Virus record (IMG/VR): IMGVR_UViG_3300025401_000016
Location: 36,828-100,827 of that record
Direction: 5' to 3' (one strand)
DNA from: a virus
DNA length: 64,000 bases
The translations under genes were made by a program, and so were the position numbers. Positions 35,086 to 43,259 of this stretch are shown one piece after another (position 1 is the first letter of the stretch; the number at the start of each line of letters is the position of its first letter). Under the pieces are notes generated by a model. It was not told where the DNA came from. It made no database searches and saw only the letters and a program-made list of their open reading frames with translations.

Positions 35086-35760
35086 ATGAGTTTTTTAAGA
35101 CACGTTGGAAAAATAGGTGATCGCAAAGTAGCTATCGTCTTTAGAGAAGTGCCAAATGAATCACATATGTGTTTAGTTGTATATACCGAAACATTGAATG
35201 CACATATACACGATGCATTGATAAGATGTATTGAGAGTGATATTGGTCAAAATAGTGAGAATCTAGCTGATGCATTGAATCGCAGTTACACTAAGGATGG
35301 TAAAATTATTTTGCAAATTTTACATGCTGAAGGTTTGTTAAAGAAAACCCAAACAAGCCAAGTTACTGTAACACCAAGTCCTACTACTAAAATTAAGCTT
35401 GACGAATTGAACAAAATTTTAAATGAAATGCAACAAGGTGAGCAAGCAGTAAAAAGAATGGCTGAAATTAATAATACAGTCGGTGAGCAAGATGTAGATA
35501 TTGCTAAACAGATTAGAAATAATACACCTACTCCTCCTGTATCTAATGCTCCTGCAGGTGTATTAGGTGATGATACATTGGCAAATAATTTGAAACAACA
35601 AGCAATAAAAATGGAATTAGAGGCTAAGGGTTTACTAGCAGAAAGTCAAAGACTTAGGGATCAGGCTAATGAAATGTTAGGTGTAGCTACACCTGCACCG
35701 TCTATATTACCAACTGCTAAAAAGCGTGGTCGCCCTGCAAAGGCAACAATTACAAATTAA
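35086..35760 (+). CDS. Hypothetical protein with Pro-rich linker and Arg-Gly-Arg-Pro tail (224 aa)
   Basis: AAGGAG lies 7 nt before the ATG. Residues 1-85 form a compact domain with V-A-I-V-F-R-E-V-P and L-A-D-A-L-N-R. A Thr/Pro-rich linker and two helical coiled-coil-like stretches follow, and the C-terminus ends with K-K-R-G-R-P-A-K, a short AT-hook-like motif. The tail suggests DNA or RNA contact. A weak late-like motif (ATTAAATA at 35047-35054) lies upstream. Unknown function. Confidence 0.6.
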   Translation: MSFLRHVGKIGDRKVAIVFREVPNESHMCLVVYTETLNAHIHDALIRCIESDIGQNSENLADALNRSYTKDGKIILQILHAEGLLKKTQTSQVTVTPSPTTKIKLDELNKILNEMQQGEQAVKRMAEINNTVGEQDVDIAKQIRNNTPTPPVSNAPAGVLGDDTLANNLKQQAIKMELEAKGLLAESQRLRDQANEMLGVATPAPSILPTAKKRGRPAKATITN

Positions 35761-35770
35761 ACAAAAATAA

Positions 35771-36067
35771 ATGTCTCCAGAATACCTAAGCAAATGGGAA
35801 CACATACTTGAAGATGTAGAAAAAAGTAGAGTTCCTGTACAATTTATTAAAAAGATTGTGGTAAGAATGATTGGTAAAAAACAACATACCATCAATATAC
35901 AATCTTTATTAAAACAAGGACTAGATCCTGAAGAAGTAGAAGAAGTAGTTAGTCGTAAACTTACTGAACTAGATCCTCTAATTACCAGTTTTGAGTTCAT
36001 ATTGAATGTTGAAAGCATTGCTGAAACGGTACAACCACAGACAGACAAGTTACTAAACAATTTATGA
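35771..36067 (+). CDS. Small conserved phage protein (98 aa)
   Basis: The protein is charged and helical with V-P-V-Q-F-I-K-K-I-V-V-R-M, L-L-K-Q-G-L-D-P-E-E-V-E-E-V-V and a repeated E-L-D-P-L-I pattern. It overlaps the thyA start (ATGA). It resembles small proteins of marine T4-like phages in length and character, from memory. No domain can be named. Confidence 0.6.
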   Translation: MSPEYLSKWEHILEDVEKSRVPVQFIKKIVVRMIGKKQHTINIQSLLKQGLDPEEVEEVVSRKLTELDPLITSFEFILNVESIAETVQPQTDKLLNNL

Positions 36068-36975
36068 AACAATATTTAGATTTACTTCAGGATATTTTAG
36101 ACAACGGGGAGATTAGAGATGATCGAACCGGAATAGGAACACTCTCTGTATTTGGAAGACAACTAAGATTTGATCTAAGAAAAGGCTTCCCAGCAGTCAC
36201 AACAAAAAAGTTAGCATGGAAGGCCGTGGTAGGAGAATTGTTGTGGTTCATCGAGGGTTCAGGTGATGAGCGTAGGCTTGCAGAAATTACACATGGGTCA
36301 AAAGATGGTACAACTACAATTTGGACACCTAATGCATTAGCAAGTTACTGGAAACCTAAAGCAAAATTTGAGGGTGACTTGGGTCGTGTATATGGTGTAC
36401 AATGGAGACATTGGCGTAGCCCTGTACTACACAAAGGCGAATATTATGTTGATGAATTTGGCAATCAATATAATCGTCAAGGTACCTTACATATCAATGA
36501 AGTTGACCAAATCAAAAACTTGATTGAAGGTATCAAAAAAGATCCTAATGGTCGTAGACATATTCTTAATGCATGGAATGCGGGTGAGTTAGATCAAATG
36601 GCACTGCCTCCCTGTCACGTTATGTGCCAATTCTATGTGAATAGTAATAAAGAGTTAAGCTGCCACATGTACCAACGAAGTCAGGATGTATATTTGGGGG
36701 CTCCGTTTAACTATGCAAGTTATGCATTGTTAACTCATATGATTGCCCAAGTGTGCAACTTAGGTGTAGGAGAATTAATTATTAGTACAGGTGATACGCA
36801 TATCTATAAAAATCATCTAACTCAAGTAAAAGAGCAATTATCTAGAGATCCTTTACCATTGCCAAAACTTTGGTTGAATCCTGATATTATAGATATTGAC
36901 AAATTCACAATAGATGATATTCGACTCGAAAACTACCAAAGTCATGGTGCTTTGCCTGCACCAATGGCGGTTTAA
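36064..36975 (+). CDS. thyA: Thymidylate synthase ThyA
   Basis: The protein carries the ThyA signatures: R-T-G-I-G-T near residue 21, active-site Cys184 in P-P-C-H, R-S-Q-D-V-Y-L-G-A-P-F-N (about 205-216) for dUMP and folate binding, and a C-terminal A-P-M-A-V. At 303 residues it is longer than E. coli ThyA (264), with an insertion of about 20-25 residues around 118-145. It makes dTMP from dUMP with methylene-tetrahydrofolate, raising thymidine supply for phage replication. The ATGA overlap with the preceding gene suggests coupled translation. Confidence 0.97.
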   Translation: MKQYLDLLQDILDNGEIRDDRTGIGTLSVFGRQLRFDLRKGFPAVTTKKLAWKAVVGELLWFIEGSGDERRLAEITHGSKDGTTTIWTPNALASYWKPKAKFEGDLGRVYGVQWRHWRSPVLHKGEYYVDEFGNQYNRQGTLHINEVDQIKNLIEGIKKDPNGRRHILNAWNAGELDQMALPPCHVMCQFYVNSNKELSCHMYQRSQDVYLGAPFNYASYALLTHMIAQVCNLGVGELIISTGDTHIYKNHLTQVKEQLSRDPLPLPKLWLNPDIIDIDKFTIDDIRLENYQSHGALPAPMAV

Positions 36976-37039
36976 TATTAAAAGGAATACTTCCTACAAA
37001 AAGTGTTTTTAAAAATCATTTGATTAAACAGGTAGATAA

Positions 37040-37285
37040 ATGACAGAAGCTACAATCAAATACAAAGTCCATAGTATACTTATGGGCGATGTAGATGATC
37101 CGGACTTACTGGTAGCAGACCCTATCTATAAATGGCAACAAACAGATGCAGGGAAATGGGTTATGGAAAATTCTATCACAGAACCCATGTGGACAAGGAA
37201 TCCGGGATATTGGGGTCATAATTATATTATATACGCATATTTTACATCCCAACAACTCATTTACTACAAATTAAAATTTGAATAA
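37040..37285 (+). CDS. Hypothetical protein (81 aa)
   Basis: The protein has D-P-D-L-L-V-A-D-P-I-Y-K-W-Q-Q-T near the middle, then W-V-M-E-N-S and a Tyr-rich end (Y-I-I-Y-A-Y-F). No ribosome binding site is clear, and GATAAATG overlaps the ATG. Length and the D-P-I-Y-K-W-Q-Q-T motif match small proteins I remember from T4-like phages. Unknown function; about 65 nt after thyA. Confidence 0.6.
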   Translation: MTEATIKYKVHSILMGDVDDPDLLVADPIYKWQQTDAGKWVMENSITEPMWTRNPGYWGHNYIIYAYFTSQQLIYYKLKFE

Positions 37286-37505
37286 ACCAATTGATTTTTA
37301 TCTAAAGTGGATAGCTTTTGCTACTGGATTGTCATTAGTCGTATGCACTAGTTTTGATATTATACCCCTCAATAAGTTTTTAGGACTAATCACCGCAGTT
37401 CTTTGGATGATAATAGGATTCATGTGGGGTGAACCTAGCATGTACCTAGTAAACATTGTTTTCACGGTCATTTACGTAGTAGGAATCATCAAGTACTACA
37501 TGTAA
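37278..37505 (+). CDS. Small three-helix membrane protein, TTG start (75 aa)
   Basis: TTG at 37278 overlaps the previous stop by 8 nt. Three hydrophobic segments (about 9-26, 31-49 and 54-73) are separated by short loops, with K-W-I near the start and G-E-P-S-M-Y-L-V-N before the last helix. Size and topology would also fit a holin, and spanin-like genes follow, but I see no family proof. Small inner-membrane proteins of host origin look similar. Confidence 0.55.
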   Translation: MNKPIDFYLKWIAFATGLSLVVCTSFDIIPLNKFLGLITAVLWMIIGFMWGEPSMYLVNIVFTVIYVVGIIKYYM

Positions 37506-37546
37506 TAATAGTGTAATATTATATTCCAATATATCTGTATTTTTAT

Positions 37547-37554
37547 CATAAATA
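37547..37554 (+). promoter_or_regulatory. Late promoter CATAAATA
   Basis: Five nt before the ATG at 37560, with no visible ribosome binding site. A leaderless transcript is predicted. Confidence 0.65.
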
Positions 37555-37559
37555 AAGAT

Positions 37560-38015
37560 ATGTGGATCTTACATTTTATACCTGATAGCTTAATACAACT
37601 TGCAATCCAGATCATTTTAGCATCTGGACTTATACTGACAGTTGTAACAACTGTTGGTAAACCATTGCTTAAATTTGCGTATCCTCCTGCTACACAGTTC
37701 CTAGGAATACTTCAATTCTTTTCAGTTTTGATACTAATACTAGGTGTTTTCTTTGAGGGTGGGTATGCTACTGAAATGGAATGGCGTCATAGAGTAGAAG
37801 AAGCACAGGCTAAAGTAGAGGCAGCGGAAGCAAAATCTAAAGAGGCAAGTGCACAAATCAATACAAAAGTAGTGACAAAAACTAAGGTTATACATGATCA
37901 TGGACAGATCGTAAGACAATACATCGACCGTGAAGTTACAAAATATGACAGTCAATGTGTAATTCCTGATGTATTCATCAAAGCACATAACGATTCTGCA
38001 GAGGCTCCAAAATGA
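37560..38015 (+). CDS. Probable inner-membrane spanin-like protein (151 aa)
   Basis: Two hydrophobic segments near the N-terminus (about 8-30 and 46-66) are followed by a strongly charged Ala/Glu/Lys coiled coil (about 76-110, E-A-Q-A-K-V-E-A-A-E-A-K) and a C-terminus with C-V-I-P-D-V-F-I-K-A-H-N. This is the layout of phage Rz-type spanins, which connect inner and outer membranes at lysis, but here with one extra helix. A lipoprotein that could be the outer-membrane partner is two genes downstream. A late promoter sits 5 nt from the ATG. The spanin call is inference. Confidence 0.55.
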   Translation: MWILHFIPDSLIQLAIQIILASGLILTVVTTVGKPLLKFAYPPATQFLGILQFFSVLILILGVFFEGGYATEMEWRHRVEEAQAKVEAAEAKSKEASAQINTKVVTKTKVIHDHGQIVRQYIDREVTKYDSQCVIPDVFIKAHNDSAEAPK

Positions 38016-38494
38016 AAATAAAAGAATTGATTTATGAACAATATAGTGAAACTACACTATTAGACATTGTTAGCGACAAACTATACAGAGATACTGTTAT
38101 GGCGCTAAATTCAGGAATTGATATTACCGGAATAGATCAACCTAAAGGTCGCGGCAGACCTAGAAGATGGATTGATGTTTCTTTTGAAAATCTTGCAAAA
38201 CAAGGAAATATCAATCTACAAGACTATGATGCATTATCAATTAATCGTGCTAAGGGTAAGGCATTAGATAGAGTTATTTCATATTTTGCTAGGACTGGTC
38301 CTGAAGCGCAAGCTAAAAAAATGGACACTAGACAGCAAAACAAACTTATAAAAGCACAAGAAGCCAGAAGAAAAGAAGAAGAAGAGGCACGAAGAATTAA
38401 ACAACAAGGTCAACAGTATTTTTCTGATCCTAAAAATAAAATTAGTACTGGCAGTGCTAGACCAACTACTAAACCAACATGGCAAATTGAATGA
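38012..38494 (+). CDS. Hypothetical basic protein (160 aa)
   Basis: ATGA overlap with the preceding gene. The N-terminal half is mixed; residues about 100-135 are a charged helix with E-A-R-R-K-E-E-E-E-A-R-R. Near residue 45 there is K-G-R-G-R-P-R-R-W, an AT-hook-like short motif. I do not recognise the family. It is placed inside the probable lysis block but may simply be co-transcribed. Confidence 0.55.
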   Translation: MKIKELIYEQYSETTLLDIVSDKLYRDTVMALNSGIDITGIDQPKGRGRPRRWIDVSFENLAKQGNINLQDYDALSINRAKGKALDRVISYFARTGPEAQAKKMDTRQQNKLIKAQEARRKEEEEARRIKQQGQQYFSDPKNKISTGSARPTTKPTWQIE

Positions 38495-38763
38495 TGAAAA
38501 AGCTATTAATAATTTCTTCAATACTATTAATGACTGCATGTTCTACTGTTGTACCAGTCACGATGAAATTCCCTGACAGCCCTGGACCTTTAACAATGCA
38601 AAGTTGCCCAAGTTTACAAAAACTAAATGATGGAGCAAAACTTAGCGATGTGTCTAAGACAATCAGCATCAACTATGAAACATACTATGAGTGTTCTGTT
38701 AAAGTTGACGGTTGGATAGAGTGGTATAATACTCAAAAAATCATATTTGAAAGTGTAAAATGA
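38491..38763 (+). CDS. Lipoprotein, possible outer-membrane spanin (90 aa)
   Basis: The N-terminus is a lipoprotein signal: MMKK, hydrophobic core and lipobox L-M-T-A-C (Cys17 would be lipidated). The mature part is short, with a Pro-rich start (V-P-V-T-M-K-F-P-D-S-P-G-P) and an ending W-I-E-W-Y-N-T-Q-K, resembling Rz1-like o-spanins of myoviruses. The ATGA overlap with the preceding gene puts it in the same unit as the inner-membrane spanin-like gene. Confidence 0.7.
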   Translation: MMKKLLIISSILLMTACSTVVPVTMKFPDSPGPLTMQSCPSLQKLNDGAKLSDVSKTISINYETYYECSVKVDGWIEWYNTQKIIFESVK

Positions 38764-39170
38764 AAAAAGTTTTAATTGTCGCTTTATTAGCATTGTCCGG
38801 ATGTAGCACAGTTAATAACTTGGTTGATGCATATCTAATGAAATATGATCCGGTTGAGTATAAGTTGATAGTAGACATTAGAACTATATCAATGTTGGCA
38901 AAAGACAAGTGTGATGATGTTGAATCTAGCAAAAAGACTGCTAATCGATTAGGTGCATTGTCATTGGAATTGATGCACTTTGCTGAATTTCAACCACACA
39001 ATAAACCAGTCAAAGAAAGTAGTGTAGACTTGAACAACATTGTTCAAGGATTAAAAACACAATACAATTCAGATAAACCAGTTAGCCCAGTATTCTGTAA
39101 AATTAAATTTAAATCAATTGAGGATACTGCTACAAAGATACAACAGATGGAAGGAAGTAAACCAAAATGA
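38760..39170 (+). CDS. Second lipoprotein (136 aa)
   Basis: The lipobox is L-S-G-C (Cys15) after a short Leu-rich core. The mature protein is mostly helical and charged with two further Cys (residues 43 and about 116). The ATGA overlap continues the coupled run. A periplasm-facing anchored protein is clear; its role, whether in lysis or envelope modification, is not. Confidence 0.7.
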   Translation: MKKVLIVALLALSGCSTVNNLVDAYLMKYDPVEYKLIVDIRTISMLAKDKCDDVESSKKTANRLGALSLELMHFAEFQPHNKPVKESSVDLNNIVQGLKTQYNSDKPVSPVFCKIKFKSIEDTATKIQQMEGSKPK

Positions 39171-39424
39171 GTACAATAGATCAATATCAAAATGATTTAG
39201 CTAGTGTTGATAGCAGAAATCCAGATGTTACAGAAGCTGCCGCCCAAGCACATCAATATACAGAAATGTGCAAAGCAGGACAGATTAGTAGAGAAGAATA
39301 TATCCAATTGATTAAAGATATTCAAAGTCAGTTAAATGTTAATGAACACTTAGTTGAGCAACAAAATTTAGTGATAATGAATACTGCAATTAATGGATTA
39401 ATACAAATAGCCAGTTTAGCATAA
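39167..39424 (+). CDS. Small helical protein (85 aa)
   Basis: ATGA overlap with the lipoprotein gene. The sequence is acidic/polar with Q-A-H-Q-Y-T-E-M-C-K-A-G-Q and I-Q-S-Q-L-N-V-N-E-H-L-V-E-Q-Q. A short hydrophobic C-terminus (about 68-85) may contact a membrane. Not recognised. Confidence 0.5.
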   Translation: MSTIDQYQNDLASVDSRNPDVTEAAAQAHQYTEMCKAGQISREEYIQLIKDIQSQLNVNEHLVEQQNLVIMNTAINGLIQIASLA

Positions 39425-39446
39425 TAAAAATAATAAGGAGATAAAA

Positions 39447-40037
39447 ATGGCATTATTCGATTCAGTATTGAATTTATTAACAAAACAACCTAAAGATCCA
39501 AACGCGGTTAAACCACCAGTTGGATCACGTAGTGAGCGTGAAGCTAAGTTAAAAGACAAAGCTGGTATGGTTATTAGTGTATTTGCACTAATACTTGCAG
39601 TTAACAGTTGGTATGGTGGTAAATTATCTAGTATCACATTGAATAACACTATTGCAGCTAATGATGTTTGGAGCTTTTACGAAGCAAAGAGTATTAAACA
39701 AACTCTAGCAGAACAGTCATTAGATGATGCTATCTATCGCAAAGATACTAAAAAAATAGAACAACTAGAAGCCAAGATTGCACGATATGAAAGCGATCCA
39801 AAGACCGGCGAAGGTAAGAAAGAATTAATGGCTAAGGCTAAGAAATTAGAAGCCGAGCGTGATTATGCTAAAAAGCAAAGCCCATGGATTGGATTTGCTA
39901 GCACACTATATCAATTGAGTATTGTTGTTCTTTCAGCAAGTATTTTGGCAGTTAGTATGGAAATGTTCTGGGGCAGTTTTTTTGTCGCAGGATTAGGACT
40001 ATTATTATCAGCACAAGGTGTGTTCCTCTGGTTCTAA
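39447..40037 (+). CDS. DUF4337-like membrane protein (196 aa)
   Basis: AAGGAG precedes the ATG. Hydrophobic segments are near residues 40-56, 148-168 and 174-195. Between them is a charged helical part with K-A-G-M-V-I-S-V-F-A-L-I-L-A-V and N-D-V-W-S-F-Y-E-A-K-S-I-K-Q, the pattern of DUF4337 inner-membrane proteins. Function of that family is not known. It heads a pair with the membrane protein that follows 12 nt later. Confidence 0.65.
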   Translation: MALFDSVLNLLTKQPKDPNAVKPPVGSRSEREAKLKDKAGMVISVFALILAVNSWYGGKLSSITLNNTIAANDVWSFYEAKSIKQTLAEQSLDDAIYRKDTKKIEQLEAKIARYESDPKTGEGKKELMAKAKKLEAERDYAKKQSPWIGFASTLYQLSIVVLSASILAVSMEMFWGSFFVAGLGLLLSAQGVFLWF

Positions 40038-40049
40038 GGAGCCAGACTT

Positions 40050-40934
40050 GTGGATCCGTTAACCCTCTTTGCCCTTGCCAACGGGGCAGTTCAGGCAGTC
40101 AAAAAAGGCTGCCAGCTTTATAAAGATATCAAGAGTGCCAGTGGGGACATCAAAGGTGTCCTCAAAGACCTTGATGAGCAGTTCCACAACAACCACCCAC
40201 CCGATAAACCCGCTACAGTTACACAACGTAACGCTTATGTAGAAGAAAAAAATCGTGTAATTGAATTAAACAAAAAACAGGGTGAAACTACAGGTATATA
40301 TCAAGAATTAACTACATATCTTGGTGATTATTTTGATAACATGTATAAGTGTATTGCAGTTCTTGAAGAAGAAGAACGCAAGGATCGTGAAGAAATATAT
40401 GAAGGTGACGCTAGTTTAGGTAAACGTGCATTACAACGTGTGGTTATGAAAAAGCAACTTGAACAAATGACAGTAGAGTTGCGTGAAATGATGATTTATC
40501 AAAGTCCACCCGAATTAGGTGCTCTTTGGACTGATGTCAGTGAAATGATGAAAGTCATGGGAGATCAGCAAAAAGTACTTATTGCTAGGCAAATGCAAAA
40601 AGAAGCAAGAATTGCAGCCAGAAGAAGAGCTAAAATGAAAATGTACATGGCAGATTTAAGTTATGGATTATTTGCTTTTGCAATAGTCATTGCAATGGTA
40701 TTATTAATGGCTTGGGTAACACATGATAGAAAACAAAGATGGCCTGAACTAGAACCTGCTGCAGTGGCTGCAAGAAATGAAGAACGTAAGAAACTTAGAT
40801 TATTAGAACTACAAGATTTTGTTGAAAAACAAAGAATAGAAGATGAGTATTTCAATAAACATCAAAAAGAGTTAACAGATAATGCACGTAACATTAGTGC
40901 GAAAAGTGTAGATAAAGAAGAATCACAACCATAG
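40050..40934 (+). CDS. Membrane-anchored coiled-coil protein, GTG start (294 aa)
   Basis: GTG at 40050 has AAGGAG 8 nt upstream. The N-terminal 50 residues include A-V-K-K-G-C-Q-L-Y-K-D-I-K. The rest is long charged helix with one membrane span at about 204-223 flanked by many Arg and Lys, then a second charged helix. Its first 150 bases are distinctly GC-rich against the rest of the gene. Topology suggests an anchored scaffold; function unknown. Confidence 0.65.
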   Translation: MDPLTLFALANGAVQAVKKGCQLYKDIKSASGDIKGVLKDLDEQFHNNHPPDKPATVTQRNAYVEEKNRVIELNKKQGETTGIYQELTTYLGDYFDNMYKCIAVLEEEERKDREEIYEGDASLGKRALQRVVMKKQLEQMTVELREMMIYQSPPELGALWTDVSEMMKVMGDQQKVLIARQMQKEARIAARRRAKMKMYMADLSYGLFAFAIVIAMVLLMAWVTHDRKQRWPELEPAAVAARNEERKKLRLLELQDFVEKQRIEDEYFNKHQKELTDNARNISAKSVDKEESQP

Positions 40935-40960
40935 CAACTAACCAAAGACTAAAGCAAATA

Positions 40961-41057
40961 GCGACCAAACCCCCAAAAAATACTTTAGGAGGTAGGTCGC
41001 ATAACCAATCTAAAAATGTATATTCGCTGCTCATCTAAATATTTAGAAGTGAGCAGC
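40961..41057. terminator. Convergent intergenic region with hairpins
   Basis: Between convergent genes lie a long-range stem GCGACC (40961-40966)/GGTCGC (40995-41000) and a strong hairpin GCTGCTCA/TGAGCAGC (41026-41057) enclosing the palindrome TCTAAATATTTAGA. Neither has a clean T run, so a shared terminator role is likely but not certain. Confidence 0.55.
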
Positions 41058-41066
41058 TCCTAGTTA

Positions 41067-41085
41067 AAGTAGAATATATCTACTT
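41067..41085. repeat. Small inverted repeat at the 3' end of the nuclease gene
   Basis: AAGTAGA-atata-TCTACTT, a perfect 7-bp stem 15 nt past the minus-strand stop codon. It could end transcription of the leftward gene. Confidence 0.5.
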
Positions 41086-41099
41086 AAGTAATACTATAA

Positions 41100-41924
41100 T
41101 TAATCGTCACTTGCATTAGCACCGCATTTAGCACGTTTTGCATTGGTTAATTTACCAAAATCAACAGGCCATTCTTTACCGGGTTGTAATTCAGTTGTAT
41201 TAGCAGGGAAAGCATACTTAACACCGGCTTGTTGTTCAATCTGTGCGATTGGCATACGGAACTTAGTCAAGTCATTACCCAGGTTAGGATAGGGAGCAAC
41301 GTGAGGGAACATCCAACCAGCAGCTTGTCCTGTTTGATTATTGATAACAATCTTGTAGAAAGCATGTGGAACTACAACACCTTTACCAATTGTCTTGTCT
41401 TGTGCATTGTAAACACCACCTGAAACGATCCAGTAACTTTGATTACCTTGAACAACCCAACCACGTACTGAAGTCTCTAATAGTTTCCAGATACCACGAT
41501 TTAGTGAACCTGCTTGTGGACTCATATTGGTCATCAAGAATGATTCATACTCAACTTGCGGATCCCAAGACAAATCACCATCTGGTGCCATATGTCCTTT
41601 GTCGTAACCTGTACCAGCATAGTCAGCTGGAGTAGCACCGTTTTGAACAAATTGATTTGCAGCAAAAGCGTTAGTACGTGCAACACATCCTAATGCATTT
41701 TGTGGTAGTAATTCGTACATAACGAACTCTGGTAGTTTAGCAGCCGCATCATATCCAACTAGATATGCTTGTTGGCATAAAGGTTGAATTGGTTTCTGTG
41801 ACTGCGGGAATCCGTAGGGTGCATGTGCTTTGCACTGGTCTACTGGAAATGGTGCTCGTTGTGTCCAAGCAAAACTGAATGATGCACTCAAAAGTAGCAA
41901 CATTCCTAACATAATTTTACGCAT
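41100..41924 (-). CDS. Exported DNA/RNA non-specific endonuclease (endonuclease G/NUC1 type)
   Basis: A Sec signal peptide with cleavage after S-F-A (about residue 19) opens the protein. The catalytic signature is D-K-G-H-M-A-P-D-G-D (about 108-117), followed by T-N-M-S-P-Q and L-N-R-G-I-W-K-L-L-E (about 131-147), which supply the His and metal-binding Asn of beta-beta-alpha-metal nucleases. Six or more Cys suggest disulphides in the periplasm. It is the only convincing minus-strand gene here, with AAGGAG and a late promoter of its own. It could degrade DNA outside the cell or incoming DNA in the periplasm; that is inference. Confidence 0.9.
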   Translation of the reverse strand: MRKIMLGMLLLLSASFSFAWTQRAPFPVDQCKAHAPYGFPQSQKPIQPLCQQAYLVGYDAAAKLPEFVMYELLPQNALGCVARTNAFAANQFVQNGATPADYAGTGYDKGHMAPDGDLSWDPQVEYESFLMTNMSPQAGSLNRGIWKLLETSVRGWVVQGNQSYWIVSGGVYNAQDKTIGKGVVVPHAFYKIVINNQTGQAAGWMFPHVAPYPNLGNDLTKFRMPIAQIEQQAGVKYAFPANTTELQPGKEWPVDFGKLTNAKRAKCGANASDD

Positions 41925-41946
41925 AATAACTCCTTAAATAGTCATA

Positions 41947-41954
41947 TATTTATA
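41947..41954 (-). promoter_or_regulatory. Late promoter TATAAATA (minus strand)
   Basis: The plus-strand TATTTATA is TATAAATA on the minus strand, 22 nt before the nuclease ATG, with AAGGAG in between. It is back to back with the plus-strand promoter at 41988. Confidence 0.75.
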
Positions 41955-41987
41955 ACCAAAATACTGACAGTATAAAAATTGTATTCA

Positions 41988-41995
41988 GATAAATA
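41988..41995 (+). promoter_or_regulatory. Late promoter GATAAATA
   Basis: Twenty nt upstream of the ATG at 42016, with GGAA in the leader. Divergent from the nuclease promoter, 33 bp away. Confidence 0.65.
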
Positions 41996-42015
41996 TATCA
42001 TTAACGGAATAAAAC

Positions 42016-42798
42016 ATGGCTCTAACATTAGAAAATATTAACATTGGTACACTTGCTAATGATGGTACAGGAGACCCACTAAGAGTTGCCTTTACTAAAA
42101 TTAATAATGCATTTGCAATACTCAACCAAGCAGGTTCCGGTGGACCACCCGGTTCATTGCAATATACTAGTGGAAATTTTACAACAGGCTCATCAAGTTT
42201 AGTATTTGATCCAGCTAGTAATCAATTAAATTTAAATGCTAATCTTATACCAATAACTTATGCAGATGTTAATATTGGTAATGCTAATAATACAATCAAC
42301 GGGATGTACCTATCAAGTACAGCATTGCATGTAGGTAATATTCATTTTGTAGAATCTGGAAACACAATTAGTTTTCCAGTAACCGGTAATTCAGTGGCAA
42401 AGGCTAGTTTAGCTGGATTGAATAATATATCATTGTTGAATAACTTGAATGTTGGTAACAGTAGTGCATTATGTGCTACTGCAATAACACTTGATAATTC
42501 AGTAAATCAACTTATATACAGTACTGATCCAACTACATTTACATCAATGACTGCTAAAGTTACATCTACTGATGCTATAACAGGCTATACACAAACAGTT
42601 ACTTTAAGTATTGCTAAAAAACAAGATAATTCACAAGCAGATTTTTCTGCACATAGCACTATCTTTTCCGGTACACCTTTGACTAGATATAATGTTGATA
42701 TTAATAGTAGTACAGGAGCTCCAATATTAAGAATATTAGTAAATCCTATTGTCAATGAAATATTAAATCATATCATTGAAGTGACTACATACAATTAA
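42016..42798 (+). CDS. Tail-fibre-like protein (260 aa)
   Basis: The N-terminus N-I-G-T-L-A-N-D-G-T-G-D-P-L-R-V-A-F-x-K-I-N is a well-known motif of fibre proteins in T4-like phages. A beta-rich body with N-I-G-N-A-N-N-T and L-N-N-L-N-V-G-N-S patterns follows. No membrane or enzymatic motif is seen. The late promoter and next fibre-like genes at 44426 and 45376 support a virion role. Confidence 0.75.
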   Translation: MALTLENINIGTLANDGTGDPLRVAFTKINNAFAILNQAGSGGPPGSLQYTSGNFTTGSSSLVFDPASNQLNLNANLIPITYADVNIGNANNTINGMYLSSTALHVGNIHFVESGNTISFPVTGNSVAKASLAGLNNISLLNNLNVGNSSALCATAITLDNSVNQLIYSTDPTTFTSMTAKVTSTDAITGYTQTVTLSIAKKQDNSQADFSAHSTIFSGTPLTRYNVDINSSTGAPILRILVNPIVNEILNHIIEVTTYN

Positions 42799-42806
42799 GG
42801 TAACAA

Positions 42807-43211
42807 ATGAGAGCAAGTGAATTTATAACAGAGAATGGACCACCAAGAGGAAAGATACATAAAGACCATGCTAGCGTGGTTCAAGGATCATCCATTGCAC
42901 GTGATGTGGGTGGATATGATCGTGTATATCATATGAATCGTATTTGGATGGCTACTGCTATGGCAGACGGTAAATCAACTAAAAAAGTTGATATGGATCC
43001 TGCATCTTGGTCTGAAAAGTTTAACTCAGCACATCCTTATACCAAAGAAGAACACAATATGCTTCAAGCAGCATATAATACAATACCATCTGAGCATCAT
43101 GAAGTGACACCGTGGAGTAAAAGTGTAGAACCTGATGGTATACATAAAACTAGCCCAATATTAGGTTTTGCTGGTTACGAAAAGAAGTCTAAAAAATCTA
43201 AGAAAAAATAA
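42807..43211 (+). CDS. Small virion-associated protein, MRASEFI type (134 aa)
   Basis: AAGGTAA precedes the ATG. The N-terminus MRASEFITE resembles a leader motif that recurs at the start of several T4-like phage proteins (memory). The body has R-V-Y-H-M-N-R-I-W-M-A-T-A-M-A and a C-terminal run of Lys/Ser (K-K-S-K-K-S-K-K-K). Unknown function. Confidence 0.6.
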   Translation: MRASEFITENGPPRGKIHKDHASVVQGSSIARDVGGYDRVYHMNRIWMATAMADGKSTKKVDMDPASWSEKFNSAHPYTKEEHNMLQAAYNTIPSEHHEVTPWSKSVEPDGIHKTSPILGFAGYEKKSKKSKKK

Positions 43212-43259
43212 TCATAGCATATTTCCTGCATAAGTAATAGAAACTTATATAGGAAACAT

